Notes: generated from the sequence alone by a model not told the origin. A stretch of DNA of 42,521 bases from Verrucomicrobiota bacterium (GCA_026397725.1 JAPLUI010000492.1:1-42521); one strand, 5' to 3'; shown: positions 31,639 to 38,804, counted from the stretch's first letter. Made by a program: numbers and translations.

Positions 31639-32094
31639 TTATGCACCGGGTCCGGAGCGCTTTACGAGGGGGATTTGTGTGTGTTTGTAGAAATCGTCAA
31701 GGGATTTAGGTGGTCTTGAATTTTTTCCTTCGAATCGCTGAAAAATTTCCCCGATATCTTTTCCGCAGAATGAGTAATCGGTATTCATGTATGTATTTCC
31801 TTGGCTATCGTGGATGATGGATATGTCGTAGCCGGCGCCGCTGCAACATGATGTTTCGCATCTTGCTATCAGCCATTCATTATTGTCGAATTTGTATACG
31901 AATATGTCGCGGTCTGCTTGGGAGCATATTTCCGCATCATCAATGGTTTTGATTTTGTTGAAATCATTGCTCCATTTGTACGCATAGTAAGTCGGTGCGA
32001 TGTAATGCCACAGTACGGCAGACGAAACGAACGCGATTGGCAGGGCAATCGTGGCAATTAAGGCGATACCGAGTAGTCGGCGGAAGATTCTCAT
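31639..32094 (-). CDS. Membrane-anchored protein of unknown function
   Basis: 151 residues. An N-terminal basic stretch (MRIFRRLLG) and a ~22-residue hydrophobic helix are followed by AVLWHYIAPTYYAYKW, then a soluble part with four cysteines (EICSQ, ARCETSCCSG, SFCGK) and many Asp/Asn/Tyr. It is probably exported and tethered; the cysteines could pair. The family is not recognised. Its base composition is clearly less GC-rich than its neighbours, as is that of the genes at 33812 and 34974, suggesting acquisition with them. The large direct duplication begins just upstream of its start, the same arrangement as for the gene at 34974. Confidence 0.75.
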   Translation of the reverse strand: MRIFRRLLGIALIATIALPIAFVSSAVLWHYIAPTYYAYKWSNDFNKIKTIDDAEICSQADRDIFVYKFDNNEWLIARCETSCCSGAGYDISIIHDSQGNTYMNTDYSFCGKDIGEIFQRFEGKNSRPPKSLDDFYKHTQIPLVKRSGPGA

Positions 32095-32563
32095 GCTGCG
32101 TGGTTAAGGAGCATAACAACTATTGGGCAACTGGTCGGGTTGTATCGCGACGCGTCGTCTTGCGTTGCGACAAGGTGGTGTTCACGGGGATATGGTGCGC
32201 GTTTCCCGTGCCCTGCTCAAGGAGAAACTGCGCTGGAACAACTGCGCAGGGCTGCGGTTTCATCCGGCATTCCAGCGTCACGCTTTTGGGTGGGCACCGG
32301 AGGCGTGAGGAGGAAAAGCTGAAACGCTGGAAAGCTGAAATGAAGAAGGCAAGGCCGGGACCGGTCCCGTGCGGAATTGGGGGTGCGTGCGTTACAGCGG
32401 GCGTGGGTAGGTTTCAACCGCGGCGGATTCGGGCGGGAATGACATCCGTCCAACCGTGGTGTCTGGAATCAAGCGGGCTGCGGACGCCGAGTCTGGGTTG
32501 GTTCGGGACAGAGAACATTCTTCCATCCGCGATCTGCGATCCACTATCCGCGAGCCAATGGCA

Positions 32564-32644
32564 CTGCGGCTGGAAGCACGCAGCCACGGCCTGCGGCTGG
32601 AAGCACGCAGCTACGGCCTGCGGCTGGAAGCACGCAGCTACGCT
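32564..32644 (+). repeat. 27-bp minisatellite, three units
   Basis: Three tandem units beginning CTGCGGCTGGAAGCACGCAG. The duplicate segment has two units (36068-36121), so copy number changed after duplication. Confidence 0.93.
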
Positions 32645-32972
32645 CCATAACGGATTTATCCATGGGCCGGCAATTGCCTTCGAGCCGTGTTCTCTACGCC
32701 AAAGGCGTTAAGCCGTCCAGCCCAGGGTTGCCGTCGCCAGACGGCTACCCTGGGGAGAATGGTAGAATGAAGATGAACCGCAAGAAGTGACTGAATGGCA
32801 AATTCTTCCTCTTTCCCTCGCAAATCAGCAATCAACAGCCGAGCGGAGCGAGACAGATCCCGCAGACGCGGGACCCGGAGGGCGAGGCCGGCGGGCCTCG
32901 TCAATCATCAATCATCAATCATTCTCCACCCCGGTGCCGGACAGAACCACGTTGTGGTTCATTTTTCCTGGA

Positions 32973-33061
32973 CGTTTGAGCCTGGGACAGGCCGCGGCGC
33001 TGGCGGCTTATTCGAAGCGGGGGTTCATCGACGTGTTGGCCCGGCATGGGGTGCCGGTGGC
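32973..33061 (+). pseudogene. Internal fragment of a UPF0175 antitoxin gene
   Basis: The frame reads RLSLGQAAALAAYSKRGFID and VLARHGVPV, nearly identical to codons 29-59 of the intact antitoxin at 36695. It lacks the start (replaced by the repeat's TTTTTCCTGGACG) and the end (replaced by the 3' end of the DUF2442 gene). Confidence 0.85.
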
Positions 33062-33343
33062 TCAGGCATGGGCAGGCAGTTTGGGTAGGGTTGGAAAGAC
33101 TTGTTCCGGGCTCTTCCCGGTCAACTTCATATACAGCGCGTCGGGGCAGAGGTCGATCTCCCCGGGCCATTCGGGATGTCCCGCTGCGGCGAGGGTCACC
33201 TGCTCGAATACTCCCGGCGTCAACCACGCGGAAAACACTCCGCGCCCGGCATACGAAGACAAATCCACTACGCCACAAGCTCCATCGTCATACCGGAGGA
33301 ATAGCCGGTATCCGTCCATGGGAGAAATCTCGGTGAGGTTCAT
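33062..33343 (-). CDS. DUF2442 domain protein
   Basis: 93 residues. The whole protein matches the DUF2442 pattern: an N-terminal strand (MNLTEISPMDGYRLFLRYDDG), GVVDLSSYAGRGVFSAWL, then HPEWPGEIDLCPDALYMKLTG. DUF2442 genes are small and often sit beside DUF4160 genes in modules that look like toxin-antitoxin pairs; function is unproven. No DUF4160 partner is found upstream or downstream, so this one is an orphan. Its 3' end abuts the broken UPF0175 fragment, so the junction at 33061/33062 is a recombination point. ATG at 33343 is chosen; a TTG three codons earlier is possible. Confidence 0.85.
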   Translation of the reverse strand: MNLTEISPMDGYRLFLRYDDGACGVVDLSSYAGRGVFSAWLTPGVFEQVTLAAAGHPEWPGEIDLCPDALYMKLTGKSPEQVFPTLPKLPAHA

Positions 33344-33497
33344 CGCGGGCAACCTACCCCCGACTTGCCAGCTTGTCGAGGATCAGTGCAAACCGAAGCC
33401 GGAGGGTGCCCCACCAAGTGGCCCGGCCAGGGTCCCCCACAAGCGATGGCGATGGGAGCCTGACAAGGACAGGAGTGGGACTCCGCACCCGTAGCGC

Positions 33498-33773
33498 AGC
33501 ACCCTCAAGCTGCTCCAGCGCATCCGCTACGAGGCCCACCGCTTCGCCAACGGCTACCACGAACTGCTCTACCGCCGCCGCATGCACGAAAGCCTGCTCG
33601 ACGAGTGCCCCGGCATGTCGCCCCGTCGCAAGCAACTGTTGCTAGAAAAATTCGGCAGCGTCGCCCGCCTGAAAACGCCAGCGTCGCGCAGCCCGCCGCA
33701 GTGCCCGGCATCTCGGAGAAATCCGCCGCCATCATCCTCGAGTTCCTCCGGCACGGCGGGGGAGGCGGGGGCG
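33498..33773 (+). pseudogene. uvrC: uvrC 3'-end fragment 2, longer but frameshifted
   Basis: The frame from 33498 reads STLKLLQRIRYEAHRFANGY, HELLYRRR, MHESLLDECPGMSPRRKQLL and VARLK. It is then broken by loss of one A in an A5 run (about 33672-33675). Another frame continues to ILEFLRHGG. The stop TGA of the other fragments is GGA here. It extends ~20 codons further upstream than fragment 1. Homology runs ~13 bp past the stop position (GAGGCGGGGG). The stretch 33354-33497 shows nothing I can name. Confidence 0.88.
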
Positions 33774-33811
33774 GTACGTTTGAGCGATGGCGGTCGCGTG
33801 GTTGAGGTGAG

Positions 33812-34945
33812 TTAGCGGGGCGGTTGTGAGCCTTCAGGCGGCTTGCCATCCGCAGGTTTGCTCTTAGGGACGGATGCGGCGAGTGAGATGAAAGGCTTAG
33901 ATGCCTTGTATAATACCATGCGTTCTGAGTACCCGGAGCGTTGCGAGTCATTACGGGAAAGGCTGATGGCCTGCTCAAGGATTGCAACAGCAGATTTGAA
34001 GTCGCCGGTTGCTGCGTAACTCGCTGCCAATGTATCCAAAATGTCGGGTTCGGACTGACCGGCAATCTTCACTGCATCTTGTGCCAGGGCGATACTGCGT
34101 TTTCCGTCACGAAGAGCAGGTGCGGGCGTGGTGGCAAGAAACCATGCGAAATTGTTTAACGCACTTTCTGATTTTCGATTCAATTTCAATGCCTTTTCAT
34201 AGTCTGTGAGGGCTGCCGCATAATCTCCGATTTCTTCATGGGACGAGGCTAGATCCAACAGGCCCTCGACACCGTCTTGTTCACCATGCTCCGGCCAACC
34301 TTCTAACCAGCCTTCCTTGTGATAGAAATAGAAATTGTGCCCGCCCGGACACATTCCGCAGAAATAGACTCTATCGGGATGATCCTTGGAACGGCCCGCA
34401 CCCATATAATTGACCAGCATTTCCTTGTGGCAATGAGGACAGTTCAAGTCCAGCGGAGCTATGGTGTCCTCCTTCTCCCAATATTCGCGATAATGTCGGA
34501 CGAGTTTTTCCAGTTCGATCGGCTTACCACGAACGCGTCTCGAGAAAGCCTGGTTGATGATCCCCGACATGTCGTCGGCGTGGTAAATACCAAGCCGAGT
34601 GAAGTATCTTTCTAACGGCGAGTCTCCCCATAGACCCCAGGAGTTGCGCATTGCCATTCCGGCCCCGTGATGAACCATTGTTGCATAGTCATCGCCTGCC
34701 TCATTGATGAGGTTGCGATCTTCATCGGTGAGCCCCGCCATCATGAGATCGAGTGCCTCATCCAGCGTCTCGGGGATACGCTCGCGGCCTTCCGAATCGT
34801 CATGCCCTTCGGCATCCAAGTCGCTTGCGGATGGCTGCTCGCCTTGACCGTCGTTTCTACTCGACTCTTGGGGGCGGCGGTCACATCCTACGACGAGAAA
34901 GGAGGCTACCACGATCAGAAAACGGCAGATTCCGCGAGGATTCAT
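33812..34945 (-). CDS. Lipoprotein with DUF6794-like domain, CxxC pairs and TPR repeats
   Basis: 377 residues. The lipobox is VVGC (Cys21). After an acidic linker, residues ~60-165 match the DUF6794 pattern: RIPETLDEALDLMMAGL, HHGAGMAMRNSWGLWGDS, YFTRLGIYHADDMSGIINQA and VRHYREYW. Two CxxC pairs (NCPHCHKEM and FCGMCPGG) could bind zinc. The C-terminal third has tetratricopeptide repeats (YAAALTDYEKALKLNRKSE, SALNNFAWFLATTP, DILDTLAASYAATGDFKSAV), a protein-binding scaffold. ATG 34945 is chosen for the signal peptide; the frame is open to 35116. It lies 28 bp after the secreted protein gene at 34974, on the same strand, so they are likely one operon. Lower GC than the flanks. Confidence 0.8.
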   Translation of the reverse strand: MNPRGICRFLIVVASFLVVGCDRRPQESSRNDGQGEQPSASDLDAEGHDDSEGRERIPETLDEALDLMMAGLTDEDRNLINEAGDDYATMVHHGAGMAMRNSWGLWGDSPLERYFTRLGIYHADDMSGIINQAFSRRVRGKPIELEKLVRHYREYWEKEDTIAPLDLNCPHCHKEMLVNYMGAGRSKDHPDRVYFCGMCPGGHNFYFYHKEGWLEGWPEHGEQDGVEGLLDLASSHEEIGDYAAALTDYEKALKLNRKSESALNNFAWFLATTPAPALRDGKRSIALAQDAVKIAGQSEPDILDTLAASYAATGDFKSAVAILEQAISLSRNDSQRSGYSERMVLYKASKPFISLAASVPKSKPADGKPPEGSQPPR

Positions 34946-34973
34946 GGTGTTGGCGTGTCGGGCCTGCCACCGG

Positions 34974-35606
34974 CTACTGGGGGCCATCCTTCGACGTGGG
35001 GGGTGAGGGTTGATCTTTCGCGGTAGGCTTGACGGCGGGCTTGGTAGCCGGTTGGACAGCGCCCGCTGGTTCGACCTTTGTCTTCTCTTGGATGTATTTG
35101 AAAAATTGAATCTCAAGGTCTTCTTCTTTGTATTTTGTATATGCTTTGGAAATGGCCGAATCGATTAGTTCATAGTCGGGACCAGATGCTTCGTCAAATT
35201 TTCTGAGTTTTGTCTGCTTCAATGCCGCAACCGCGGCTTCAATTGCACAAGCCATGTTTCGCGAGCCAATGTCGAGATAAGCTGCTACAAGCTCTTTGGG
35301 TGTCACGATGTCGTCCTTGTCAGGATGATCAAAGAAATTGGACATCGCATCCATAAAACTATCACCCTCAGTCAAACCATTAAACATGGCTGCAATCAGG
35401 AAGTTGTATTCCCAAGGGGCCAGGCGATCCTTGAGCGCTTTATATGTCCAGTCGTCATTCCAATGCACGTCGGATCCGGCTTTCTTCCAGAGTTTATCGT
35501 AGATACTACCAGTGAACGCGCGCATTTCCGCTATGTCCGCGGCAGACGCGCGAATTCCGATAAGCAGTGAGAGTACAGATATAAAGGTAAGGCGGAGCAT
35601 TTTCAT
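34974..35606 (-). CDS. Exported protein of unknown function (weak DUF4375-like pattern)
   Basis: 210 residues. A Sec signal peptide (MKMLRLTFISVLSLLIGIRA, cleavage probably after RASA) is followed by an alpha-helical domain with NFLIAAMFNGLTEGDSFMDA, KELVAAYLDIGSRNMACAIE and DYELIDSAISKAYTKYKEE, and a Pro/Lys/Thr-rich tail. The helical pattern with G-D-F-DAM--FF and AYLDIG is faintly like DUF4375 (DMP19) proteins; I would not call it on this alone. It precedes the DUF6794/TPR lipoprotein, so both may act together in the periplasm. ATG 35606 is preferred over an upstream frame that runs into the duplicated repeat. Confidence 0.72.
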   Translation of the reverse strand: MKMLRLTFISVLSLLIGIRASAADIAEMRAFTGSIYDKLWKKAGSDVHWNDDWTYKALKDRLAPWEYNFLIAAMFNGLTEGDSFMDAMSNFFDHPDKDDIVTPKELVAAYLDIGSRNMACAIEAAVAALKQTKLRKFDEASGPDYELIDSAISKAYTKYKEEDLEIQFFKYIQEKTKVEPAGAVQPATKPAVKPTAKDQPSPPTSKDGPQ

Positions 35607-36067
35607 ATCGGTCGAACAGTTATTCGGCGACCGGTCGTGATTGATCGCGACGCGTCGCCTTGCGTTGCGAAAATGGAGTGTCCACGGGGCTAGGGTGTGC
35701 GTTTTCCATGCCCATGGCAAGGAGGAACTTGCGACAGGAGGAACTTGCGAAGGGCTGGGTTTTCTTCTGGAATTTCGGCGTCACGCTTTTGGGTGGGCAC
35801 CGAGAGGCGTGAGGAGGAAAAGCTGAAACGCTGGAAAGCTGAAATGAAGAAGGCAAGGCCGGGACCGATCCCGTGCGGAATTGGGGGTGCGTGCGTTACA
35901 GCGGGTGTGGGAAGGTTTCAACTGCGGCGGATTCGGGCGGGAATGGCATCCGCCCAGCCGTGGTGTCTTAAATCAAGCGGGCTGCGGACGCCGAGTCTGG
36001 GTTGGTTCGGGACAGAGAACACTCTTCCATCCGCGATCTGCGATCCACTATCCGCGAGCCAAAGGCA

Positions 36068-36121
36068 CTGCGGCTGGAAGCACGCAGCCACGGCCTGCGG
36101 CTGGAAGCACGCAGCTACGCT
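36068..36121 (+). repeat. 27-bp minisatellite, two units
   Basis: Two tandem units beginning CTGCGGCTGGAAGCACGCAG; the partner segment has three. Confidence 0.93.
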
Positions 36122-36660
36122 CCATAACGGATTTATCCATGGGGCCGGCAATTGCCTTCGAGCCGTGTTCTCTACGCCAAAGGCGTTAAGCCGTCCAGCC
36201 CAGGGTTGCCGTCGCCAGACGGCTACCCTGGGGAGAATGGTAGAATGAAGATGAACCGCAACGCGGTTCCGTCCCTCCGGCGCGGGCGCTCGTTGATTGA
36301 TTGCTGAGTGCCGATTGTTGAGTGTTGATTTTTGAAGTGACTGAATGGCAAATTCTTCCTCTTTCCCTCGCAAATCAGCACTCAACAGCCGAGCGGAGCG
36401 AGACAGATCCCGCGGACGCGGGACCCGGAGGGCGAGGCCGGCGGGCCTCGTCAATCAGCACTCATCAATCATTCTCCACCGCGGCACCGGACGGAACCAC
36501 GTTGTAGTTCATTTTTTCCTGGACGAATATCCCCAGGGTAGGCTCTGCGAGCCAACCCTGGGCTGAGGGCCGCTATCCCGTTGGGATAGGAAATCCCACT
36601 TCAACGCCTGCCGTGCAAAGAAATCCGGCGTGGCCACGTTCGCCGCTCTGAGGTTTTTCG

Positions 36661-36688
36661 TTGAAGCTGCCGCAGAGTGGGGTAAAGT
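36661..36688 (+). promoter_or_regulatory. Sigma70-like promoter of the UPF0175/DUF3368 module, nearly leaderless
   Basis: TTGAAG (36661-36666), 16 bp, TAAAGT (36683-36688). ATG 36695 is 6 nt past the -10. No ribosome-binding site. This promoter is deleted from the other duplication copy. Confidence 0.45.
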
Positions 36689-36694
36689 GCGCTC

Positions 36695-36925
36695 ATGCCT
36701 GCCGCGACCGTCACCATGGATCCCCGGATGCCAGCCTTCGTTTCTGCGGAGGAAGCACGCTTGATGCTGTCGATCAAGCTGTTTGAAGTCGGCCGCTTGA
36801 GCCTGGGGCAGGCTGCGGCGCTGGCGGCTTATTCGAAGCGGGGTTTCATCGACGTGTTGGCCCGGCATGGGGTGCCGGTGGTGAATTATCCGGCGGCGGA
36901 TCTAACGGATGAGATCGCATGGTGA
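36695..36925 (+). CDS. UPF0175-family antitoxin
   Basis: 76 residues. The pattern AFVSAEEARLMLSIKLFEVG, RLSLGQAAALAAYSKRGFID, VLARHGVPVVNY and DLTDEI is that of UPF0175 proteins, small antitoxins with a helix-turn-helix-like segment around LGQAAALAAYSKRGFIDVL that pair with DUF3368 PIN-like toxins. It overlaps the toxin gene by 7 nt (the toxin ATG at 36919 lies before this TGA at 36923). The length is normal. A broken second copy is at 32973-33061. Confidence 0.9.
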   Translation: MPAATVTMDPRMPAFVSAEEARLMLSIKLFEVGRLSLGQAAALAAYSKRGFIDVLARHGVPVVNYPAADLTDEIAW

Positions 36926-37371
36926 GGATTCCGGCCATTTTGGACTGTGCCTGCCTGATCGGCATGGAACGCGTCGGGCTCCTTGACTTGCTCCCTCAAT
37001 TGCTGGACCCCATTTTCGCACCCCCAGCGGTGGTCGGAGAGTTCGGCTCGTTGCCGGAGTGGCTGACAGAACAAGCGCCGCTTGATCTTGGCATGGTTGC
37101 CGCGCTCAATCTCATCGTGGAACAGGGGGAAGCCGAGGCGATCGCGCTTGCCTATGAAATGAAGCATCGCCTGATTCTGGATGACCTGAAAGCCAGGGAA
37201 GCCGCGCAACGCCTTGGAATCGCGATTACCGGCACGGTGGGCTTGCTGCTCAAGGCCAAGCAAGCGGGGCTCATCCCGGCCTTGCGCCCGGTCCTTGCCT
37301 TGCTGGATGAAAATCGCTTCCGAATCAGTTCAGCGCTGAAGGCCGAGGCCTTGGTGCTGGCCGGTGAGTGA
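36919..37371 (+). CDS. DUF3368 PIN-like toxin
   Basis: 150 residues. N-terminal AILDCACLIGMERVGLLDLL (Asp9 in the place of the first PIN acidic residue), FAPPAVVGEFG, VEQGEAEAIALAYE (central acidic residues) and LILDDLKAREAAQRLGI (third acidic group), then ITGTVGLLLKAKQAGLIP and IRPVL-like helices: the complete DUF3368 pattern. These are PIN-fold nucleases that act as toxins with UPF0175 antitoxins. It starts inside the antitoxin gene, consistent with translational coupling. Confidence 0.9.
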   Translation: MVRIPAILDCACLIGMERVGLLDLLPQLLDPIFAPPAVVGEFGSLPEWLTEQAPLDLGMVAALNLIVEQGEAEAIALAYEMKHRLILDDLKAREAAQRLGIAITGTVGLLLKAKQAGLIPALRPVLALLDENRFRISSALKAEALVLAGE

Positions 37372-37398
37372 AACGGCCAGGTGGAGGTGTGATTCTGA

Positions 37399-37470
37399 AA
37401 GACTTTGCGCCTTGGCGGCTTTGCGCGAGAAATCGCTGGTGACCCGCGCAAAGGCGCAAAGGCGCAAAGG
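37399..37470 (+). repeat. Palindromic CGCAAAGG repeat (REP-like)
   Basis: A left arm CTTTGCGCCTTGGCGGCTTTG faces three tandem CGCAAAGG units (37447-37470) that are its rough reverse complement, with the loop AGAAATCGCTGGTG between. Such elements are common between genes in several phyla. Confidence 0.8.
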
Positions 37471-37513
37471 AAGATGGGTTTATTGGTAGATTCGCATCGT
37501 GCGCCATGGGTGT

Positions 37514-37747
37514 TCAGTCGCCACGCAGATCGTCCATGACTTGCTGCAACGGCGTGCCGGTCTTCCCCGTGCGTCCGCGCTCCCGGCGCTCCGCCAGGCT
37601 TTGCAGCCATGCCTCACGCACGGCGCGAGGCTTCGCGGTTGGCACCGGACTCGGCGCCAGCGCCGCTTGCAGCCACACCAGCAGCGAGCGTTGCTGCGAT
37701 GGGGGCAGCGATGTCACCGTCCTTTCGATGTTGGTCAGAGTGCTCAC
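37514..37747 (-). CDS. Orphan antitoxin-like small protein
   Basis: 77 residues from a GTG start. N-terminal helix (STLTNIERTVTSLPPSQQRS), LLVWLQAAL, then a basic middle (REAWLQSLAERRERGRTGK) and an acidic end (LQQVMDDLRGD). The layout resembles antitoxins of PIN toxins in this group (an N-terminal dimerisation helix and C-terminal toxin-wrapping tail), but I see no sure family motif. No toxin frame follows downstream; the next 100 bp are the palindromic repeat. It has its own promoter at 37754-37782 and no ribosome-binding site. Confidence 0.6.
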   Translation of the reverse strand: MSTLTNIERTVTSLPPSQQRSLLVWLQAALAPSPVPTAKPRAVREAWLQSLAERRERGRTGKTGTPLQQVMDDLRGD

Positions 37748-37753
37748 GGGCGG

Positions 37754-37782
37754 AGATTACCACACTGGGCAGAAACTGACAA
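37754..37782 (-). promoter_or_regulatory. Sigma70-like promoter, nearly leaderless, of the orphan antitoxin-like gene
   Basis: On the minus strand: TTGTCA (37782-37777), 17 bp, TAATCT (37759-37754), 6 nt, then the GTG start at 37747. The mRNA would start at or next to the start codon. Confidence 0.5.
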
Positions 37783-37878
37783 GTTGCGGAAGGTCCAGGC
37801 ACAGTCCATCTCTTCTCTCGTCGTCTTCTCACCACGCCGCCGTTCCGGCCAAGGCCCTCAGTTTTTCCAAATCGCCGC

Positions 37879-37906
37879 TTGACTTTGGCCCGAATCATCA
37901 CAAATT
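37879..37906 (+). promoter_or_regulatory. Candidate promoter of the Phd-like antitoxin
   Basis: TTGACT (37879-37884), 16 bp, CAAATT (37901-37906), ATG at 37916. The -35 is good and the -10 weak (3 of 6). No ribosome-binding site before the ATG. Confidence 0.3.
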
Positions 37907-37915
37907 GCCATCACA

Positions 37916-38167
37916 ATGAAAACCGCGACGGTCCGGGATTTGCGCTACGACTTCCCCAAAATCGAGAGCTGGCTGGCGGGTGGTGAGGAAATCCTCATCA
38001 CCAGGCACGCCAAACCCATCGCCAGGCTGTCCGCCGATCTTTCTCCCGCGTTGCCGCTGCCGCCCCTGCCGGATTTCAAGGCCCGGCTCAGGAAAACCTG
38101 GGGGGATCGGTTCTTCAGTCAGGCAGAGGTCGATGAAATGCGGGCCTTTGAAACCGGCGAGCCATGA
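37916..38167 (+). CDS. Phd/YefM-type antitoxin
   Basis: 83 residues: MKTATVRDLRYDFPKIESWL, GGEEILITRHAKPIARL, then a Pro-rich linker and a C-terminal tail with FKARLRKTWGDRFFSQAEVD. The first half is the Phd/YefM DNA-binding fold (t-a.dlr..f...e.wl..Ge.v.itrhgkpiarl); the tail would bind the VapC partner. It overlaps the vapC start by 4 nt (ATGA at 38164-38167). The toxin is truncated after 11 codons, so this is now an antitoxin without its partner. Confidence 0.9.
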   Translation: MKTATVRDLRYDFPKIESWLAGGEEILITRHAKPIARLSADLSPALPLPPLPDFKARLRKTWGDRFFSQAEVDEMRAFETGEP

Positions 38168-38244
38168 TCCACTACGCCGACACCAGCTTCCTGTGCTCAT
38201 CCTCGAGTTCCTCCGCCACGGCGGGTGAGGCGGGGGCGAAATGA
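38164..38244 (+). pseudogene. vapC: vapC stub, cut by a uvrC fragment
   Basis: The frame begins MIHYADTSFLC, the usual first strand of a PIN toxin with its first catalytic Asp (Asp6). After about 11 codons it runs into uvrC 3'-end sequence read in another frame (SSSSSSATAGEAGAK) and stops after 26 codons. All other PIN residues are missing, so the toxin is dead. It is joined to the antitoxin before it by ATGA overlap. Confidence 0.9.
38196..38240 (+). repeat. uvrC 3'-end fragment 3
   Basis: CTCATCCTCGAGTTCCTCCG and the following CACGGCGGGTGAGGCGGGGG match the last codons, stop and ~13 bp of downstream sequence in fragments 1 and 2. It replaces the body of the vapC gene. Confidence 0.9.
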
Positions 38245-38332
38245 CCAAGCCATGTCATCGCCAGTCGCTGGTTCGTGGTTGAAATGAAACCGCATGGCCT
38301 TGGAGCCGTTGGCATCCGCGCCTTGTCGCCTT

Positions 38333-38593
38333 TCAGCGGTAAACGTCGCGACGATGCCGCACGCGGATCACGAACACCACCAACTCTTCCCTCTTGATGT
38401 CGTAAACAACCCGGTAATCACCGACTCGGATGCGATAGGTGTGCTCCGAGCCCACCAACTTCTTGCATCCAACCGGACGCGGATCGTTGGCCAGCGCCTC
38501 AATGGCTGCCACCATCACGGGAATCCACTGCCGGTCAATTCCGCGCAGGTCCTTCGTCGCGGACCGGGCGAACTCAATGCGGAAGGAGGCCAT
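38333..38593 (-). CDS. RelE/ParE-family toxin
   Basis: 86 residues: FRIEFARSATKDLRGIDRQW, IEALANDPRPVGCKKLVGSE, TYRIRVGDYRVVYDIKREEL and VVFVIRVRHRRDVYR. This is the complete RelE/ParE fold signature, with the conserved R-G-YR--Y segment and the R-H-rr--Y C-terminus typical of ribosome-dependent mRNA interferases. The length is normal. Its start overlaps the antitoxin gene by 20 nt, so the two are translated together. Confidence 0.93.
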   Translation of the reverse strand: MASFRIEFARSATKDLRGIDRQWIPVMVAAIEALANDPRPVGCKKLVGSEHTYRIRVGDYRVVYDIKREELVVFVIRVRHRRDVYR

Positions 38594-38804
38594 CGGCTAC
38601 CAATTGCTCTTTGAGTGCTGCCAGGGAAACCCGGTCCTCGTCGCGCCTCTCCGCCACGCAGGCCAGGTCAGCAACATCCTCCATCAGTTCCTCGTAGTCG
38701 GCGATGGGGATTACCACCGCGACCTTCTCGCCGCGCTCGTCAGTCAGGTACTGGGTGGTCATGGCTGCAATTTGGCGCAGGATGCCCTCGATGTCCACTG
38801 GCAT
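38574..38804 (-). CDS. Antitoxin of the RelE/ParE module
   Basis: 76 residues. The middle reads TTQYLTDERGEKVAVVIPIA, DYEELMEDVADLACVAERRD and SLAALKEQLVADGLLPH, the pattern of small Phd/RelB-like antitoxins that precede RelE toxins (a strand-rich start, then helices that bind the toxin). The ATG at 38804 has a strong ribosome-binding site (GGGAGG with 3 nt before the ATG), unlike the other antitoxins in this region; an internal ATG at 38762 would remove a 14-residue N-terminal extension. Confidence 0.88.
   Translation of the reverse strand: MPVDIEGILRQIAAMTTQYLTDERGEKVAVVIPIADYEELMEDVADLACVAERRDEDRVSLAALKEQLVADGLLPH

Larger units (their letters stand above)
32144..33061 (+). repeat. Large direct duplication, copy 1 (shortened)
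   Basis: Closely matches 35644-36881. Shared parts include a stretch of divergent sequence, GAGGAGGAAAAGCTGAAACG, the 27-bp repeats, a hairpin (CCCAGGGTTGCCGTC with inverse GACGGCTACCCTGGG), and CAATCA heptamers. This copy lacks ~85 bp after GATGAACCGCAA and ~260 bp that in copy 2 carry the promoter and start of the UPF0175 antitoxin. It lies upstream of a minus-strand gene, as copy 2 does. Open frames inside it are not genes I can support. Confidence 0.9.
35644..36881 (+). repeat. Large direct duplication, copy 2 (complete)
   Basis: Partner of 32144-33061 in the same orientation, about 3.5 kb apart. It includes two 27-bp units (36068-36121), the same hairpin, a second hairpin at about 36530-36565 (CCCAGGGTAGGCTC with inverse GAGCCAACCCTGGG), and the 5' part of the UPF0175 antitoxin. 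No gene I can support lies in 35644-36660. Confidence 0.9.

Noticed and set aside
31995..32711. 238-codon frame and overlapping frames in duplication copy 1 (and the equivalents at 35697-36248)
   Set aside because: The frames run through minisatellites and hairpins, are not conserved between the two copies in codon pattern, and lack domains.
37325..37507. Possible toxin gene downstream of the orphan antitoxin-like gene
   Set aside because: The translation comes from the CGCAAAGG palindromic repeat and has no PIN or RelE motif.
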